Origin: Ignavibacteria bacterium
GTDB taxonomy: Bacteria > Bacteroidota > Ignavibacteria > UBA10030 > SZUA-254
DNA: 6,937 nucleotides
Direction of reading: 5' to 3'
Assembly (NCBI GenBank): GCA_005877655.1
Contig: VBOC01000012.1
Coordinates: 1-6,937, forward strand
The notes below the pieces were generated by a model, which was not told the DNA's origin, searched no databases, and saw nothing but the letters and a program-made list of their open reading frames with translations. A program made the position numbers and the translations under genes. How positions within the stretch are numbered: the stretch's first letter is position 1; every line of letters begins with the position of its first letter. Shown here piece after piece: positions 1-6,009 of the stretch.

Positions 1-2
1 AG

Positions 3-935
3 CTTGCCGGGTATCTGAATCAAGTGCGGTACTCCCAAAAGGCCGATTCGAGGCTCGCCGTTACCGACTACCAGATCTTCGTCGAGGCGCGGCGCGCGCT
101 CGAGAAGCACGTCGGGAAAAAGTGCAACGAGTCGAGGATTCTGGAAATCGGCTGCGGCCAGCGTTTCCCGACGACCCTGTTGTTCCGGAACCTTGGAGCC
201 AGCGTGACCGGCATCGATATGGACTTTATCGATCCGCAGTTTTCACCGAAGGGGTACGTATCGATACTGCGGGCAAACGGCTTCGAGCGATTCGCCAAGA
301 CCCTCGTGCGTCACGTCCTGTATGACGGCGCGTATTATTCGAATCTCGGAAAATTTCTCGGAAGACCTCTCCGCTTCGACGGCCTGGATATCCGACTCAT
401 GGACGCGTGCAATCTGCGTTTTCCCGACAATTCGTTCGATTACATCTTCTCGAGGGCGGTCTTTGAGCATATCTACGACGTCGAGAAAGCATCCGCGGAG
501 ATGCACCGGGTGCTCAGGCCCGGGGGCATTGCCGATATCCGGCCGCACCTCTTCCCGAGCCTGTCGGGCGGACATAATCCGGAGTGGTTTGTCACCGATC
601 AGGATTTCAAGAGGAAGACCGAACCCTGGGATCATCTTCGCCAGAAGAGCTTTCAAGCGCCCTGCTTCCTCAACAAGCTCCGTGAAGCCGATTATCTCAG
701 GATTTTTTCGAAACATTTCTCGGTCGTTGCTCTCGAGGAAGAACGCGGAGGGGCGGAATACCTGACGAATGAAGCATTAGCCGATTTGGCGGGATACACG
801 CGTGAGGAGCTTCTGAAGCTCTCGATCCGGGTCATCATGAAGAAAGAGGCGCACGCGGGAACCGGTTGGAGCACCTATCCCTCGCCGCAAGGAGTCCGCA
901 GATACGAAGTTGTGAGGAACAATGATCGATCATAA
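3..935 (+). CDS. SAM-dependent class I methyltransferase, 5' end outside window
   Basis: Cytoplasmic methyltransferase using S-adenosylmethionine; acceptor unknown. The frame is open from the first full codon. The first possible start inside the window is GTG at 24, but it has no visible Shine-Dalgarno sequence, so the gene probably begins further left. Residues counted from that GTG: motif I LEIGCG at 40-45; acidic end of strand 2 in GIDMD (63-67), which should bind the ribose; the LMDA strand-4 region near 125-128; NSFDYIFSRAVFEHI at 136-150; VLRPGG at 163-168. This order is that of the Methyltransf_11/25 fold. Oddly, about 55 residues (68-122), rich in aromatic and basic residues, separate strand 2 from the DIRLMDA strand, where about 20 are usual; this may be a substrate-binding cap. 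The C-terminal third (190-303) shows no motif I recognise. The end overlaps the next methyltransferase by 14 bases, implying translational coupling. The fold is secure; the substrate is not. Confidence 0.85.
   Translation, partial: LAGYLNQVRYSQKADSRLAVTDYQIFVEARRALEKHVGKKCNESRILEIGCGQRFPTTLLFRNLGASVTGIDMDFIDPQFSPKGYVSILRANGFERFAKTLVRHVLYDGAYYSNLGKFLGRPLRFDGLDIRLMDACNLRFPDNSFDYIFSRAVFEHIYDVEKASAEMHRVLRPGGIADIRPHLFPSLSGGHNPEWFVTDQDFKRKTEPWDHLRQKSFQAPCFLNKLREADYLRIFSKHFSVVALEEERGGAEYLTNEALADLAGYTREELLKLSIRVIMKKEAHAGTGWSTYPSPQGVRRYEVVRNNDRS
914..918 (+). promoter_or_regulatory. Ribosome binding site for second methyltransferase
   Basis: GAGGA lies inside the end of the upstream methyltransferase gene, 3 bases before ATG 922. 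The spacing is short, so the downstream in-frame ATG codons at 955 or 964 are possible alternative starts. They would remove 11 or 14 poorly conserved residues. Confidence 0.4.
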
Positions 936-1809
936 CGCGGAACTATCCGTGGGAATGCAACAAATGGGATCGGAGCAGGAACGCGTCAACGCGCTGTTCG
1001 ATGCAGGCTCGGCGTACTGGACGGATGTCTACACCGACCACGACGTCTTCGGAGTCATCTACCGGCAGCGGCGCGATATCGCGCTTGGTCTTGTCGATGA
1101 ACTTTCCCTCCCGAAGGCGAGCCGGATTCTGGAGGCGGGCTGCGGCGCCGGACTGACGACGGTTGCTCTGGCCGGGCGCGGTTATACGATCGACGCCATC
1201 GACAGCGTGCCGGCCATGATCGATCTTACGCGGCAGCACGCCTCCCAAAGCGGATTTGCCGGTTCTGTCAGGGCAGAAGTGGGGGACGTCCACTCGTTGA
1301 GGTTCCAGGACAAATCGTTCGACCTCATCGTAGCGATGGGTGTGACTCCCTGGCTTCATGACCTGCGATCGGCTCTGGAGGAAATAGTCCGCGTTGTTAA
1401 ACCGGGCGGCTATGTTCTCCTCAGTGCGGACAACAAGTACCGTCTGCACCACCTCCTCGATCCACTGCTCAATCCCGCCGTGGTGCCGCTCAAGGAATCG
1501 GTGAAACGCTTTCTCGAATCAATGGGAATCCGGAAGCCTTCCACGGCCGCCCGCCCCCGCATGTATTCCGTCGCGGAGTTTATCGACTACATCCAGTCTG
1601 CGGGGCTCGTGGAGATGAAGCGACGCATGTTCGGTTTTGGGCCGTTTTCGATACTCAACAGAAAGATCTTGCCGGACCCGATGGGTGTCAGGATTCACCA
1701 AAAGCTGCAAAAATATGCCGATTTGGGGTATCCGATCTTCCGCTCCACCGGTTCGCAGTATATCGTCCTGGCACAAAAAATGATAGCCGGATCACATTCC
1801 AGCGTGTGA
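922..1809 (+). CDS. SAM-dependent class I methyltransferase
   Basis: A 295-residue cytoplasmic methyltransferase of the UbiE/Methyltransf_11 type; acceptor unknown. The SAM-binding core is complete: motif I LEAGCGAG at 70-77, the ribose-binding acidic region DAID at 91-94, GDVHSLRF at 121-128, SFDLIVAMG at 132-140 and the post-motif VVKPGGYVLLS at 158-168. Residues 1-65 form a helical lid with YW and Y-rich stretches. Residues 175-290 hold a basic helical segment and a final strand (YIVLAQK) that closes the Rossmann-like sheet. It is not a close copy of the preceding methyltransferase: it lacks the long insert after strand 2, so the two probably modify different positions or substrates. It overlaps the upstream gene by 14 bases and is followed by a 40-base gap before comA. 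Small-molecule, lipid or sugar O-, N- or C-methylation are all possible. Confidence 0.9.
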   Translation: MIDHNAELSVGMQQMGSEQERVNALFDAGSAYWTDVYTDHDVFGVIYRQRRDIALGLVDELSLPKASRILEAGCGAGLTTVALAGRGYTIDAIDSVPAMIDLTRQHASQSGFAGSVRAEVGDVHSLRFQDKSFDLIVAMGVTPWLHDLRSALEEIVRVVKPGGYVLLSADNKYRLHHLLDPLLNPAVVPLKESVKRFLESMGIRKPSTAARPRMYSVAEFIDYIQSAGLVEMKRRMFGFGPFSILNRKILPDPMGVRIHQKLQKYADLGYPIFRSTGSQYIVLAQKMIAGSHSSV

Positions 1810-1811
1810 AA

Positions 1812-1833
1812 AGGCTTATATATCATAGGCTTA
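1812..1833 (+). repeat. 7-base direct repeat in AT-rich gap before comA
   Basis: AGGCTTA occurs at 1812-1818 and again at 1827-1833, a 15-base period, separated by the AT-rich TATATCAT. This is the longest gap between genes in the window and its only AT-rich patch. It could be an operator half-site pair or contain a weak -10 element (TATCAT at 1821-1826), but no convincing -35 box is visible about 17 bases upstream. It could also be chance. No terminator-like hairpin with a T-run is seen. Confidence 0.25.
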
Positions 1834-1849
1834 CCTGAAGAGAAGACCA

Positions 1850-2698
1850 ATGAAAAGAGAAACGAAGTCCCGCGCGGGCGGTAGGCTGCATACCGCCGAC
1901 TATCTCAAAATGATCGGCGTGCCGGAGATTAAACCGGCGACGAGCCCATTTGACCCGGGCTACGATCTGGCGACTCTGGAGAGCCATCTGGAGCAAAGCT
2001 CCCGCGTGATGTCGATTTTGAAAATTTCGATGGCGTGCTGGATGGTTGCCGACGAGAAGGTGACCCGGCGGAAAATCGCGGCGGCAAAAAAATACCGGGT
2101 GCCGACCACGACCGGCGGGGGGCCGTTCGAGGTTGCCGTTGCGCAGGGAAAACTTCCGCAATACCTCGATCTGGTGGCAGACTTCGGCATGACGAGGATC
2201 GAATGCGGCGAAGGCTTCACGGAGATGACGCTGAGCCCCCGCGAGGTGATCGGGATGGCACATTCGCGCGGACTCGAAGTTCAGTTTGAGCTCGGGAAGA
2301 AGCACACGGGCGCCTTTACCCGGGACGCCGTCGAAGGTTTGATCGAACAGGGCAAGAGGTGGCTCGACGCGGGAGCGCTTCAATTGGTGGTCGAGGCGCG
2401 AGAGAGCGCCAAGGGCGTGGGGCTCTTCGATGACAGCGGGAATTTCAACAGCGCATTCGCGGACCGTTTTGCGGGCGCCTTCGGCCACAAAATTGTGATG
2501 TTCGAAGCGCCGAATAAGCCGAGCCAATTTGCACTCCTCGATCACTTCGGGAACGAGGTTCACCTGTGCAATATCCGCCTCGAAGAAGTGTTGCGTGTCG
2601 AGATCTACCGCCGGGGTTTGCACTCCGATGCGTTTGCAAAGGAAAACCTCCGCCCCCGCCTCCCGGGTCAATCGGCCCGAGCAGGCCAGGGCCGCTAG
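1850..2698 (+). CDS. comA: Phosphosulfolactate synthase (ComA family)
   Basis: Predicted to add sulfite to phosphoenolpyruvate, giving (2R)-O-phospho-3-sulfolactate (EC 4.4.1.19), the first step of the PEP route to coenzyme M and to free sulfolactate. It is a 282-residue cytoplasmic TIM-barrel protein, near the family's usual 250-285. Seen in order: LKIS (57-60), GGGPFE (89-94), RIECGEGF (116-123), ELGKKH (147-152), VVEARESAKGVGLFD (180-194), FEAPNKPSQF (218-227), GNEVHLCNI (234-242) and RRGLHSDAF (254-262). These align by eye with M. jannaschii ComA PGGTLFE, EISDGS, EVGKK, EGRESGKGIGLFD, FEAPQKSQQ, ANI and RRGLRGDTF. The KK pair, thought to include the catalytic base, is kept (150-151). The N-terminal DKG motif reads DPG here (35-37), and EISDG is changed, so it is a divergent member. 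The last ~18 residues (Arg, Pro, Gly) look like a loose tail. The start is ATG after a weak GAAGAGAAG. comB follows 14 bases later. Confidence 0.9.
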   Translation: MKRETKSRAGGRLHTADYLKMIGVPEIKPATSPFDPGYDLATLESHLEQSSRVMSILKISMACWMVADEKVTRRKIAAAKKYRVPTTTGGGPFEVAVAQGKLPQYLDLVADFGMTRIECGEGFTEMTLSPREVIGMAHSRGLEVQFELGKKHTGAFTRDAVEGLIEQGKRWLDAGALQLVVEARESAKGVGLFDDSGNFNSAFADRFAGAFGHKIVMFEAPNKPSQFALLDHFGNEVHLCNIRLEEVLRVEIYRRGLHSDAFAKENLRPRLPGQSARAGQGR

Positions 2699-2701
2699 GA
2701 G
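2697..2701 (+). promoter_or_regulatory. Ribosome binding site deciding the comB start
   Basis: AGGAG overlaps the comA stop codon (TAG 2696-2698) and lies 11 bases before ATG 2713. It supports ATG 2713 over the in-frame ATG at 2566, which would add 49 proline- and arginine-rich residues read entirely from within comA and unlike any ComB N-terminus. Confidence 0.6.
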
Positions 2702-2712
2702 AACCGGCGGGA

Positions 2713-3342
2713 ATGGATCGCACGGTTGTCATCGATTGCTTTCCGGAAAGCGTGCGGCATTACCGCGAGGGGTACGCCCTCGTCGCCATCGACGTGATCC
2801 GCGCGACGACGACCGCGGTTACGGCGGTCAACATGGGGAGAAGATGTTTCCCCGCCCCGTCAATTGAGATTGCGCTTCCGCTTGCCGCGCGCCTTAACAA
2901 CCCTCTCCTGGTCGGAGAGCTTGGCGGCAACATGCCGTATGGTTTTGATATGAACAACAGCCCCGCTGAGATGGCGCACCGCGACGATTTGATGCGTCCG
3001 ATGATATTGCTCTCGTCATCCGGCACGCAACATAACAGGGTCGCAGTGATCGGCGCGGGCACGCGGGGCGAGTTTCGGGAAGAAGATCAGATGTGCTGCG
3101 CATGGATTGCCGAAGGGCTCATGAAGGCCGGGTATAATCCGGAAGACGAAAAGACGAAGGAGATCGTCACCCGCTGGAGCGGGGCGCCCGTTCAGGCGTG
3201 CTCGAAGGGAAACAGCGCCGAGTACCTCCGGAACAGCGGCCAGGCACGCGATCTGGAATTCATTCTTTCACACGTGGACGACATCTCGTCCGCCTTCATG
3301 GTCAAGCACGACGAAGTCGTACGCATTCCCGTACCGGAGTGA
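2713..3342 (+). CDS. comB: 2-phosphosulfolactate phosphatase (ComB family), internally shortened
   Basis: Predicted Mg-dependent phosphatase turning 2-phospho-3-sulfolactate into (R)-3-sulfolactate and phosphate (EC 3.1.3.71), directly after ComA in the same pathway. Seen over 209 residues: AIDVIRATTTAVTAV (25-39), the family's DVLRATTT signature; GELGGNMPYGFDMNNSPAE (68-86), matching GERxG...GFDxGNSPxE; LLSSSGTQ (99-106), corresponding to LTTTNGT; IGAGTRGEFREEDQMCCA (113-130), corresponding to CAGTxGxFSxEDxxCAG. From family knowledge, ComB proteins are usually about 220-245 residues and carry 25-35 residues with a GSFxNxxAVA-like stretch between the NGT and CAG motifs. Here only about 6 residues (HNRVAV) separate them, so a helix-strand unit seems to be missing in frame. 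Activity is therefore uncertain, though pairing with comA makes the family call firm. The next gene starts 9 bases after the stop. Confidence 0.88.
   Translation: MDRTVVIDCFPESVRHYREGYALVAIDVIRATTTAVTAVNMGRRCFPAPSIEIALPLAARLNNPLLVGELGGNMPYGFDMNNSPAEMAHRDDLMRPMILLSSSGTQHNRVAVIGAGTRGEFREEDQMCCAWIAEGLMKAGYNPEDEKTKEIVTRWSGAPVQACSKGNSAEYLRNSGQARDLEFILSHVDDISSAFMVKHDEVVRIPVPE
3336..3339 (+). promoter_or_regulatory. Ribosome binding site for the fusion gene
   Basis: GGAG within the last codons of comB, 12 bases before ATG 3352. A second purine run (GAAGA at 3346-3350) sits too close to the start to be ideal. The arrangement points to translation coupled to comB termination. Confidence 0.4.
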
Positions 3343-3351
3343 ATTGAAGAA

Positions 3352-6009
3352 ATGATTACCAAGCGCGAGAATCAGGGCGCCGGAACGTTGTACCAGGATC
3401 GACCCGGTACCCTCACCGTTCCCGGGGTCTCCGCCGGGAGTATTTCCCGGCTGGAGGTTCAGGAGATCGTGGATCTCAGGGAGTTGGAAGAGCTTACGCC
3501 GGAGTGGAATGCGCTTCTTGAGCGAATCGATCGTCCCACGATCTATCTGACGCCCGAATGGATGATGTCGTGGTGGAAGCGCCTGGGAGGGTATGGCAGA
3601 CAACTTTGCGCGTTGGTCATGAGAGACGGGGGTAAGCCCGTTGCGATCGCACTCTTGATGGAAATCAAGCAGCGATTCTTCGGCCTGCCCGTGAGGAGGA
3701 TTGAAATGGTTTCAATGACAGATTACGCCGATTCGCCTTCAAACTGCTCCGGGTCACTGGACATCATCGCCCGCGACCGGCACGGCGAAGTCGTTGACGC
3801 CATCCTTTCCCATTTCACGCGGGTGCGCAAGAATTGGGATTTCATTCACTTGAACCCGATTCCGTCCGTCTCGTCGACGATACTCTCCCTGGCGATGGCC
3901 GCGCAGCTCTACGGGTGCGGTTTCAGGCATCACACGGTGTATGCGGATTCCATCGTTCCCGTTGAAACAAGCTGGGCTCAATACGAGGCCCGCCTGCCAA
4001 AGCGATTCCGGAGAAACCTGCGGTCCCAGGAAGCAAGACTGCGGAAGCTGGGCAACGTCACGTATCGCGAGCTCCGGTCACCGGAAGAAATCGAGCAGGC
4101 CCTCCCGGCTATCCTCGGGATTGAAAAACGAAGTTGGAAATGGAACGGGGGGGTGAGCATCAATTCGGCGGCCTTCGGAGATTTCTACAATGTTTTTGCG
4201 CTGGAGGCGGCCCGGAAGGGATGGCTGCGACTCTGGATCATGGAGGTGAACGGGGAGCAGATTGCCTACAATTATTCCGTGGAGTACCGCGGGACGGTGA
4301 CTTTTCTGAAGACCGGCTATGTGAAAGAATACAAACCCTATAGTCCGGGCCACCTCCTGACGTTTCACGAATTCCAGCGGCTTTTCCAGGACGGCGTGAA
4401 GCGCATCAATCTCCAGTGGGGCGACATCTCGCAAAAAAGGCGCTGGCGGACGACGGAGAGTTTTTTCTCTGAAGTCTTCATAGCCAACCGCACGTTCAAT
4501 TCCAAATTCCTGATGTTTCTCCATTTCGGATTGTCGTTGTACGGCTTGCGGAGAACCCTCCTCGGTTACAGGGACAGGGTGGCGAGAAAACTTCACCTTC
4601 ACCCGGCAACTTCTCCGCTGACGCGCACCGATCAACTCGGGCCGGGCTCCCGGCATGAGGTGAACGCTTCCCGGCCCCAGCAGGTTCGACAAGCGGCGGG
4701 CGGACTGTCGGAGCCGCTGATCGGAGATTCTATAACTGTTGCCGACACAACAGTCCCGGTCGTGGTGCTGAAACTGTATCACCACCTCTCCCTCGGCGTC
4801 GTCCGAAGCCTCGGCAGATTGGGGATCGAGGTTCTCGGCATCGATCAAAACCCGCGGGCTCCGGGGCTGCACTCGCAATACTGCCGGGGAAGGTATGTCT
4901 GGGATATTGATGGCGCGCGGCCTGACAAGACGATCGAATTCCTCCTCCGCATCGGGAAGAGCATCGGAAAACGGTCGGTGCTGATCAACACCGCCGACGA
5001 AGGCGCGCTCCTCCTGGCCGAACACGCGGAGGCGCTGCGGGAATGGTTCATCCTTCCGTACGTGCTGCCCGAGTTGGTCAGATCATTGACCAGCAAGAAG
5101 GAGATGTACTACCTCGCGCGGAAACAGGGCATCGACACGGCTGAGGCCGTGTTTCCCCAGTCACGGGATGATGTCGAGAAGTTTCTGCAGAATGCGCAAT
5201 TTCCCGTCATGTTAAAGGGAATCGACGGCGAGCGGCTGGACCGGCGGATCGGCCGCAAGATGGTCATCGCCCGGAGCGCGAAGGATCTCCTCGAGCGTTA
5301 CGAGCAGATGGAAGATCCCAAGTCTCCAAATCTCATGCTCCAGGAGTATATTCCGGGCGGGGACGATTGCGTCTGGATGTTCAACGGGTATTTCAACGAA
5401 AACTCCGACTGCCTGTTCGCCATGACCGGTAAGAAAATCCGCCAGGCCCCGGTCTATACGGGATACACGTCGCTTGGAATCTGTCTGGCGAACGAGACCG
5501 TGGAACAGACCACAATTACGTTCATGAAAAAGATCGGCTACCGCGGGATCCTCGATATCGGTTACCGGTTCGACGCCCGGGACGGCAAGTACAAGGTGCT
5601 CGATATCAATCCGAGGATCGGGGCTACGTTCAGACTCTTCGTTGCGACAAACGGCATGGATGTCGCCCGGGCGGCGTACCTGGATCTGACAGGCCAGCCG
5701 GTGCCTCGATCCGAGCCGAACGAGGGGCGGAAATGGTTTGTTGAAGAACGGGACATCGTTTCGAGCGTGAGGTATTATCGTGACAAGAAGCTCACCCTGA
5801 GGCAATGGATCGCCTCGTTCGAGGGGGTTCAGGAGTCAGCCTGGTTCGCACTGGACGACCTCCTCCCGTTTTTTATCATGTGCGGACAATTCATCCACAA
5901 AATGTTTTCGAGGCCGTTCAGGCTCCCTTTGGACGGAAGGAGAGAGCCGGCACTGCGGTGGAGAAGGGCGGAAACTCCGCGGAGAGATGAGAGCGTGCAT
6001 GCCGGATGA
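3352..6009 (+). CDS. Fusion of CelD/FemAB-like GNAT acyltransferase and ATP-grasp ligase
   Basis: An 885-residue two-domain protein, probably cytoplasmic; exact substrates unknown. Residues about 33-390 form a CelD/FemAB-like acyltransferase (Acetyltransf_6 type): EWNALLERI (51-59), TPEWMMSWWK (67-76), the basic helix RFRRNLRSQEARLRKLG (218-234), IAYNYSVEYRGTVTFLKTGY (304-323), YSPGHLLTFHEF (330-341) and INLQWGD (352-358). Residues about 411-465 are a low-conservation linker. Residues about 468-800 form an ATP-grasp ligase resembling COG3919: PreATP-grasp strand VVVLKLYH (470-477), VMLKGIDG with lysine 622, LMLQEYIPGGDD (661-672), a central GKKIRQAP (693-700), GILDIGYRFDARDG (732-745) and metal/phosphate-binding VLDINPRIGATFRLF (749-763). 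ATP-grasp enzymes activate a carboxylate as an acyl phosphate and join it to an amine or thiol; GNAT/FemAB domains transfer acyl or aminoacyl groups. In this operon the carboxylate might be sulfolactate (inference). No internal start with a clear ribosome site is seen in the linker, supporting a true fusion. The Arg-rich tail (855-885) is unremarkable. Confidence 0.88.
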   Translation: MITKRENQGAGTLYQDRPGTLTVPGVSAGSISRLEVQEIVDLRELEELTPEWNALLERIDRPTIYLTPEWMMSWWKRLGGYGRQLCALVMRDGGKPVAIALLMEIKQRFFGLPVRRIEMVSMTDYADSPSNCSGSLDIIARDRHGEVVDAILSHFTRVRKNWDFIHLNPIPSVSSTILSLAMAAQLYGCGFRHHTVYADSIVPVETSWAQYEARLPKRFRRNLRSQEARLRKLGNVTYRELRSPEEIEQALPAILGIEKRSWKWNGGVSINSAAFGDFYNVFALEAARKGWLRLWIMEVNGEQIAYNYSVEYRGTVTFLKTGYVKEYKPYSPGHLLTFHEFQRLFQDGVKRINLQWGDISQKRRWRTTESFFSEVFIANRTFNSKFLMFLHFGLSLYGLRRTLLGYRDRVARKLHLHPATSPLTRTDQLGPGSRHEVNASRPQQVRQAAGGLSEPLIGDSITVADTTVPVVVLKLYHHLSLGVVRSLGRLGIEVLGIDQNPRAPGLHSQYCRGRYVWDIDGARPDKTIEFLLRIGKSIGKRSVLINTADEGALLLAEHAEALREWFILPYVLPELVRSLTSKKEMYYLARKQGIDTAEAVFPQSRDDVEKFLQNAQFPVMLKGIDGERLDRRIGRKMVIARSAKDLLERYEQMEDPKSPNLMLQEYIPGGDDCVWMFNGYFNENSDCLFAMTGKKIRQAPVYTGYTSLGICLANETVEQTTITFMKKIGYRGILDIGYRFDARDGKYKVLDINPRIGATFRLFVATNGMDVARAAYLDLTGQPVPRSEPNEGRKWFVEERDIVSSVRYYRDKKLTLRQWIASFEGVQESAWFALDDLLPFFIMCGQFIHKMFSRPFRLPLDGRREPALRWRRAETPRRDESVHAG

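Noticed and set aside
1801..1849. A possible terminator between the second methyltransferase and comA.
   Set aside because: No stable G+C-rich stem followed by a T-run is visible; the repeat there is direct, not inverted.
1823..2671. A 282-codon open frame on the - strand, covering nearly all of comA.
   Set aside because: The + strand frame has clear ComA motifs throughout. The antisense translation is rich in Arg, His and Pro with no recognisable domain, as expected of a shadow in G+C-rich coding DNA.
2566..2712. A 49-residue N-terminal extension of ComB with a run of six prolines.
   Set aside because: It lies wholly inside comA in another frame, has no ribosome site, and is unlike ComB N-termini. 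ATG 2713 with AGGAG upstream is the better start.
4078..5025. A 315-codon open frame on the - strand within the fusion gene.
   Set aside because: It spans the end of the acyltransferase half, the linker and the start of the ATP-grasp half of a well-supported + strand protein, and shows no domain of its own.
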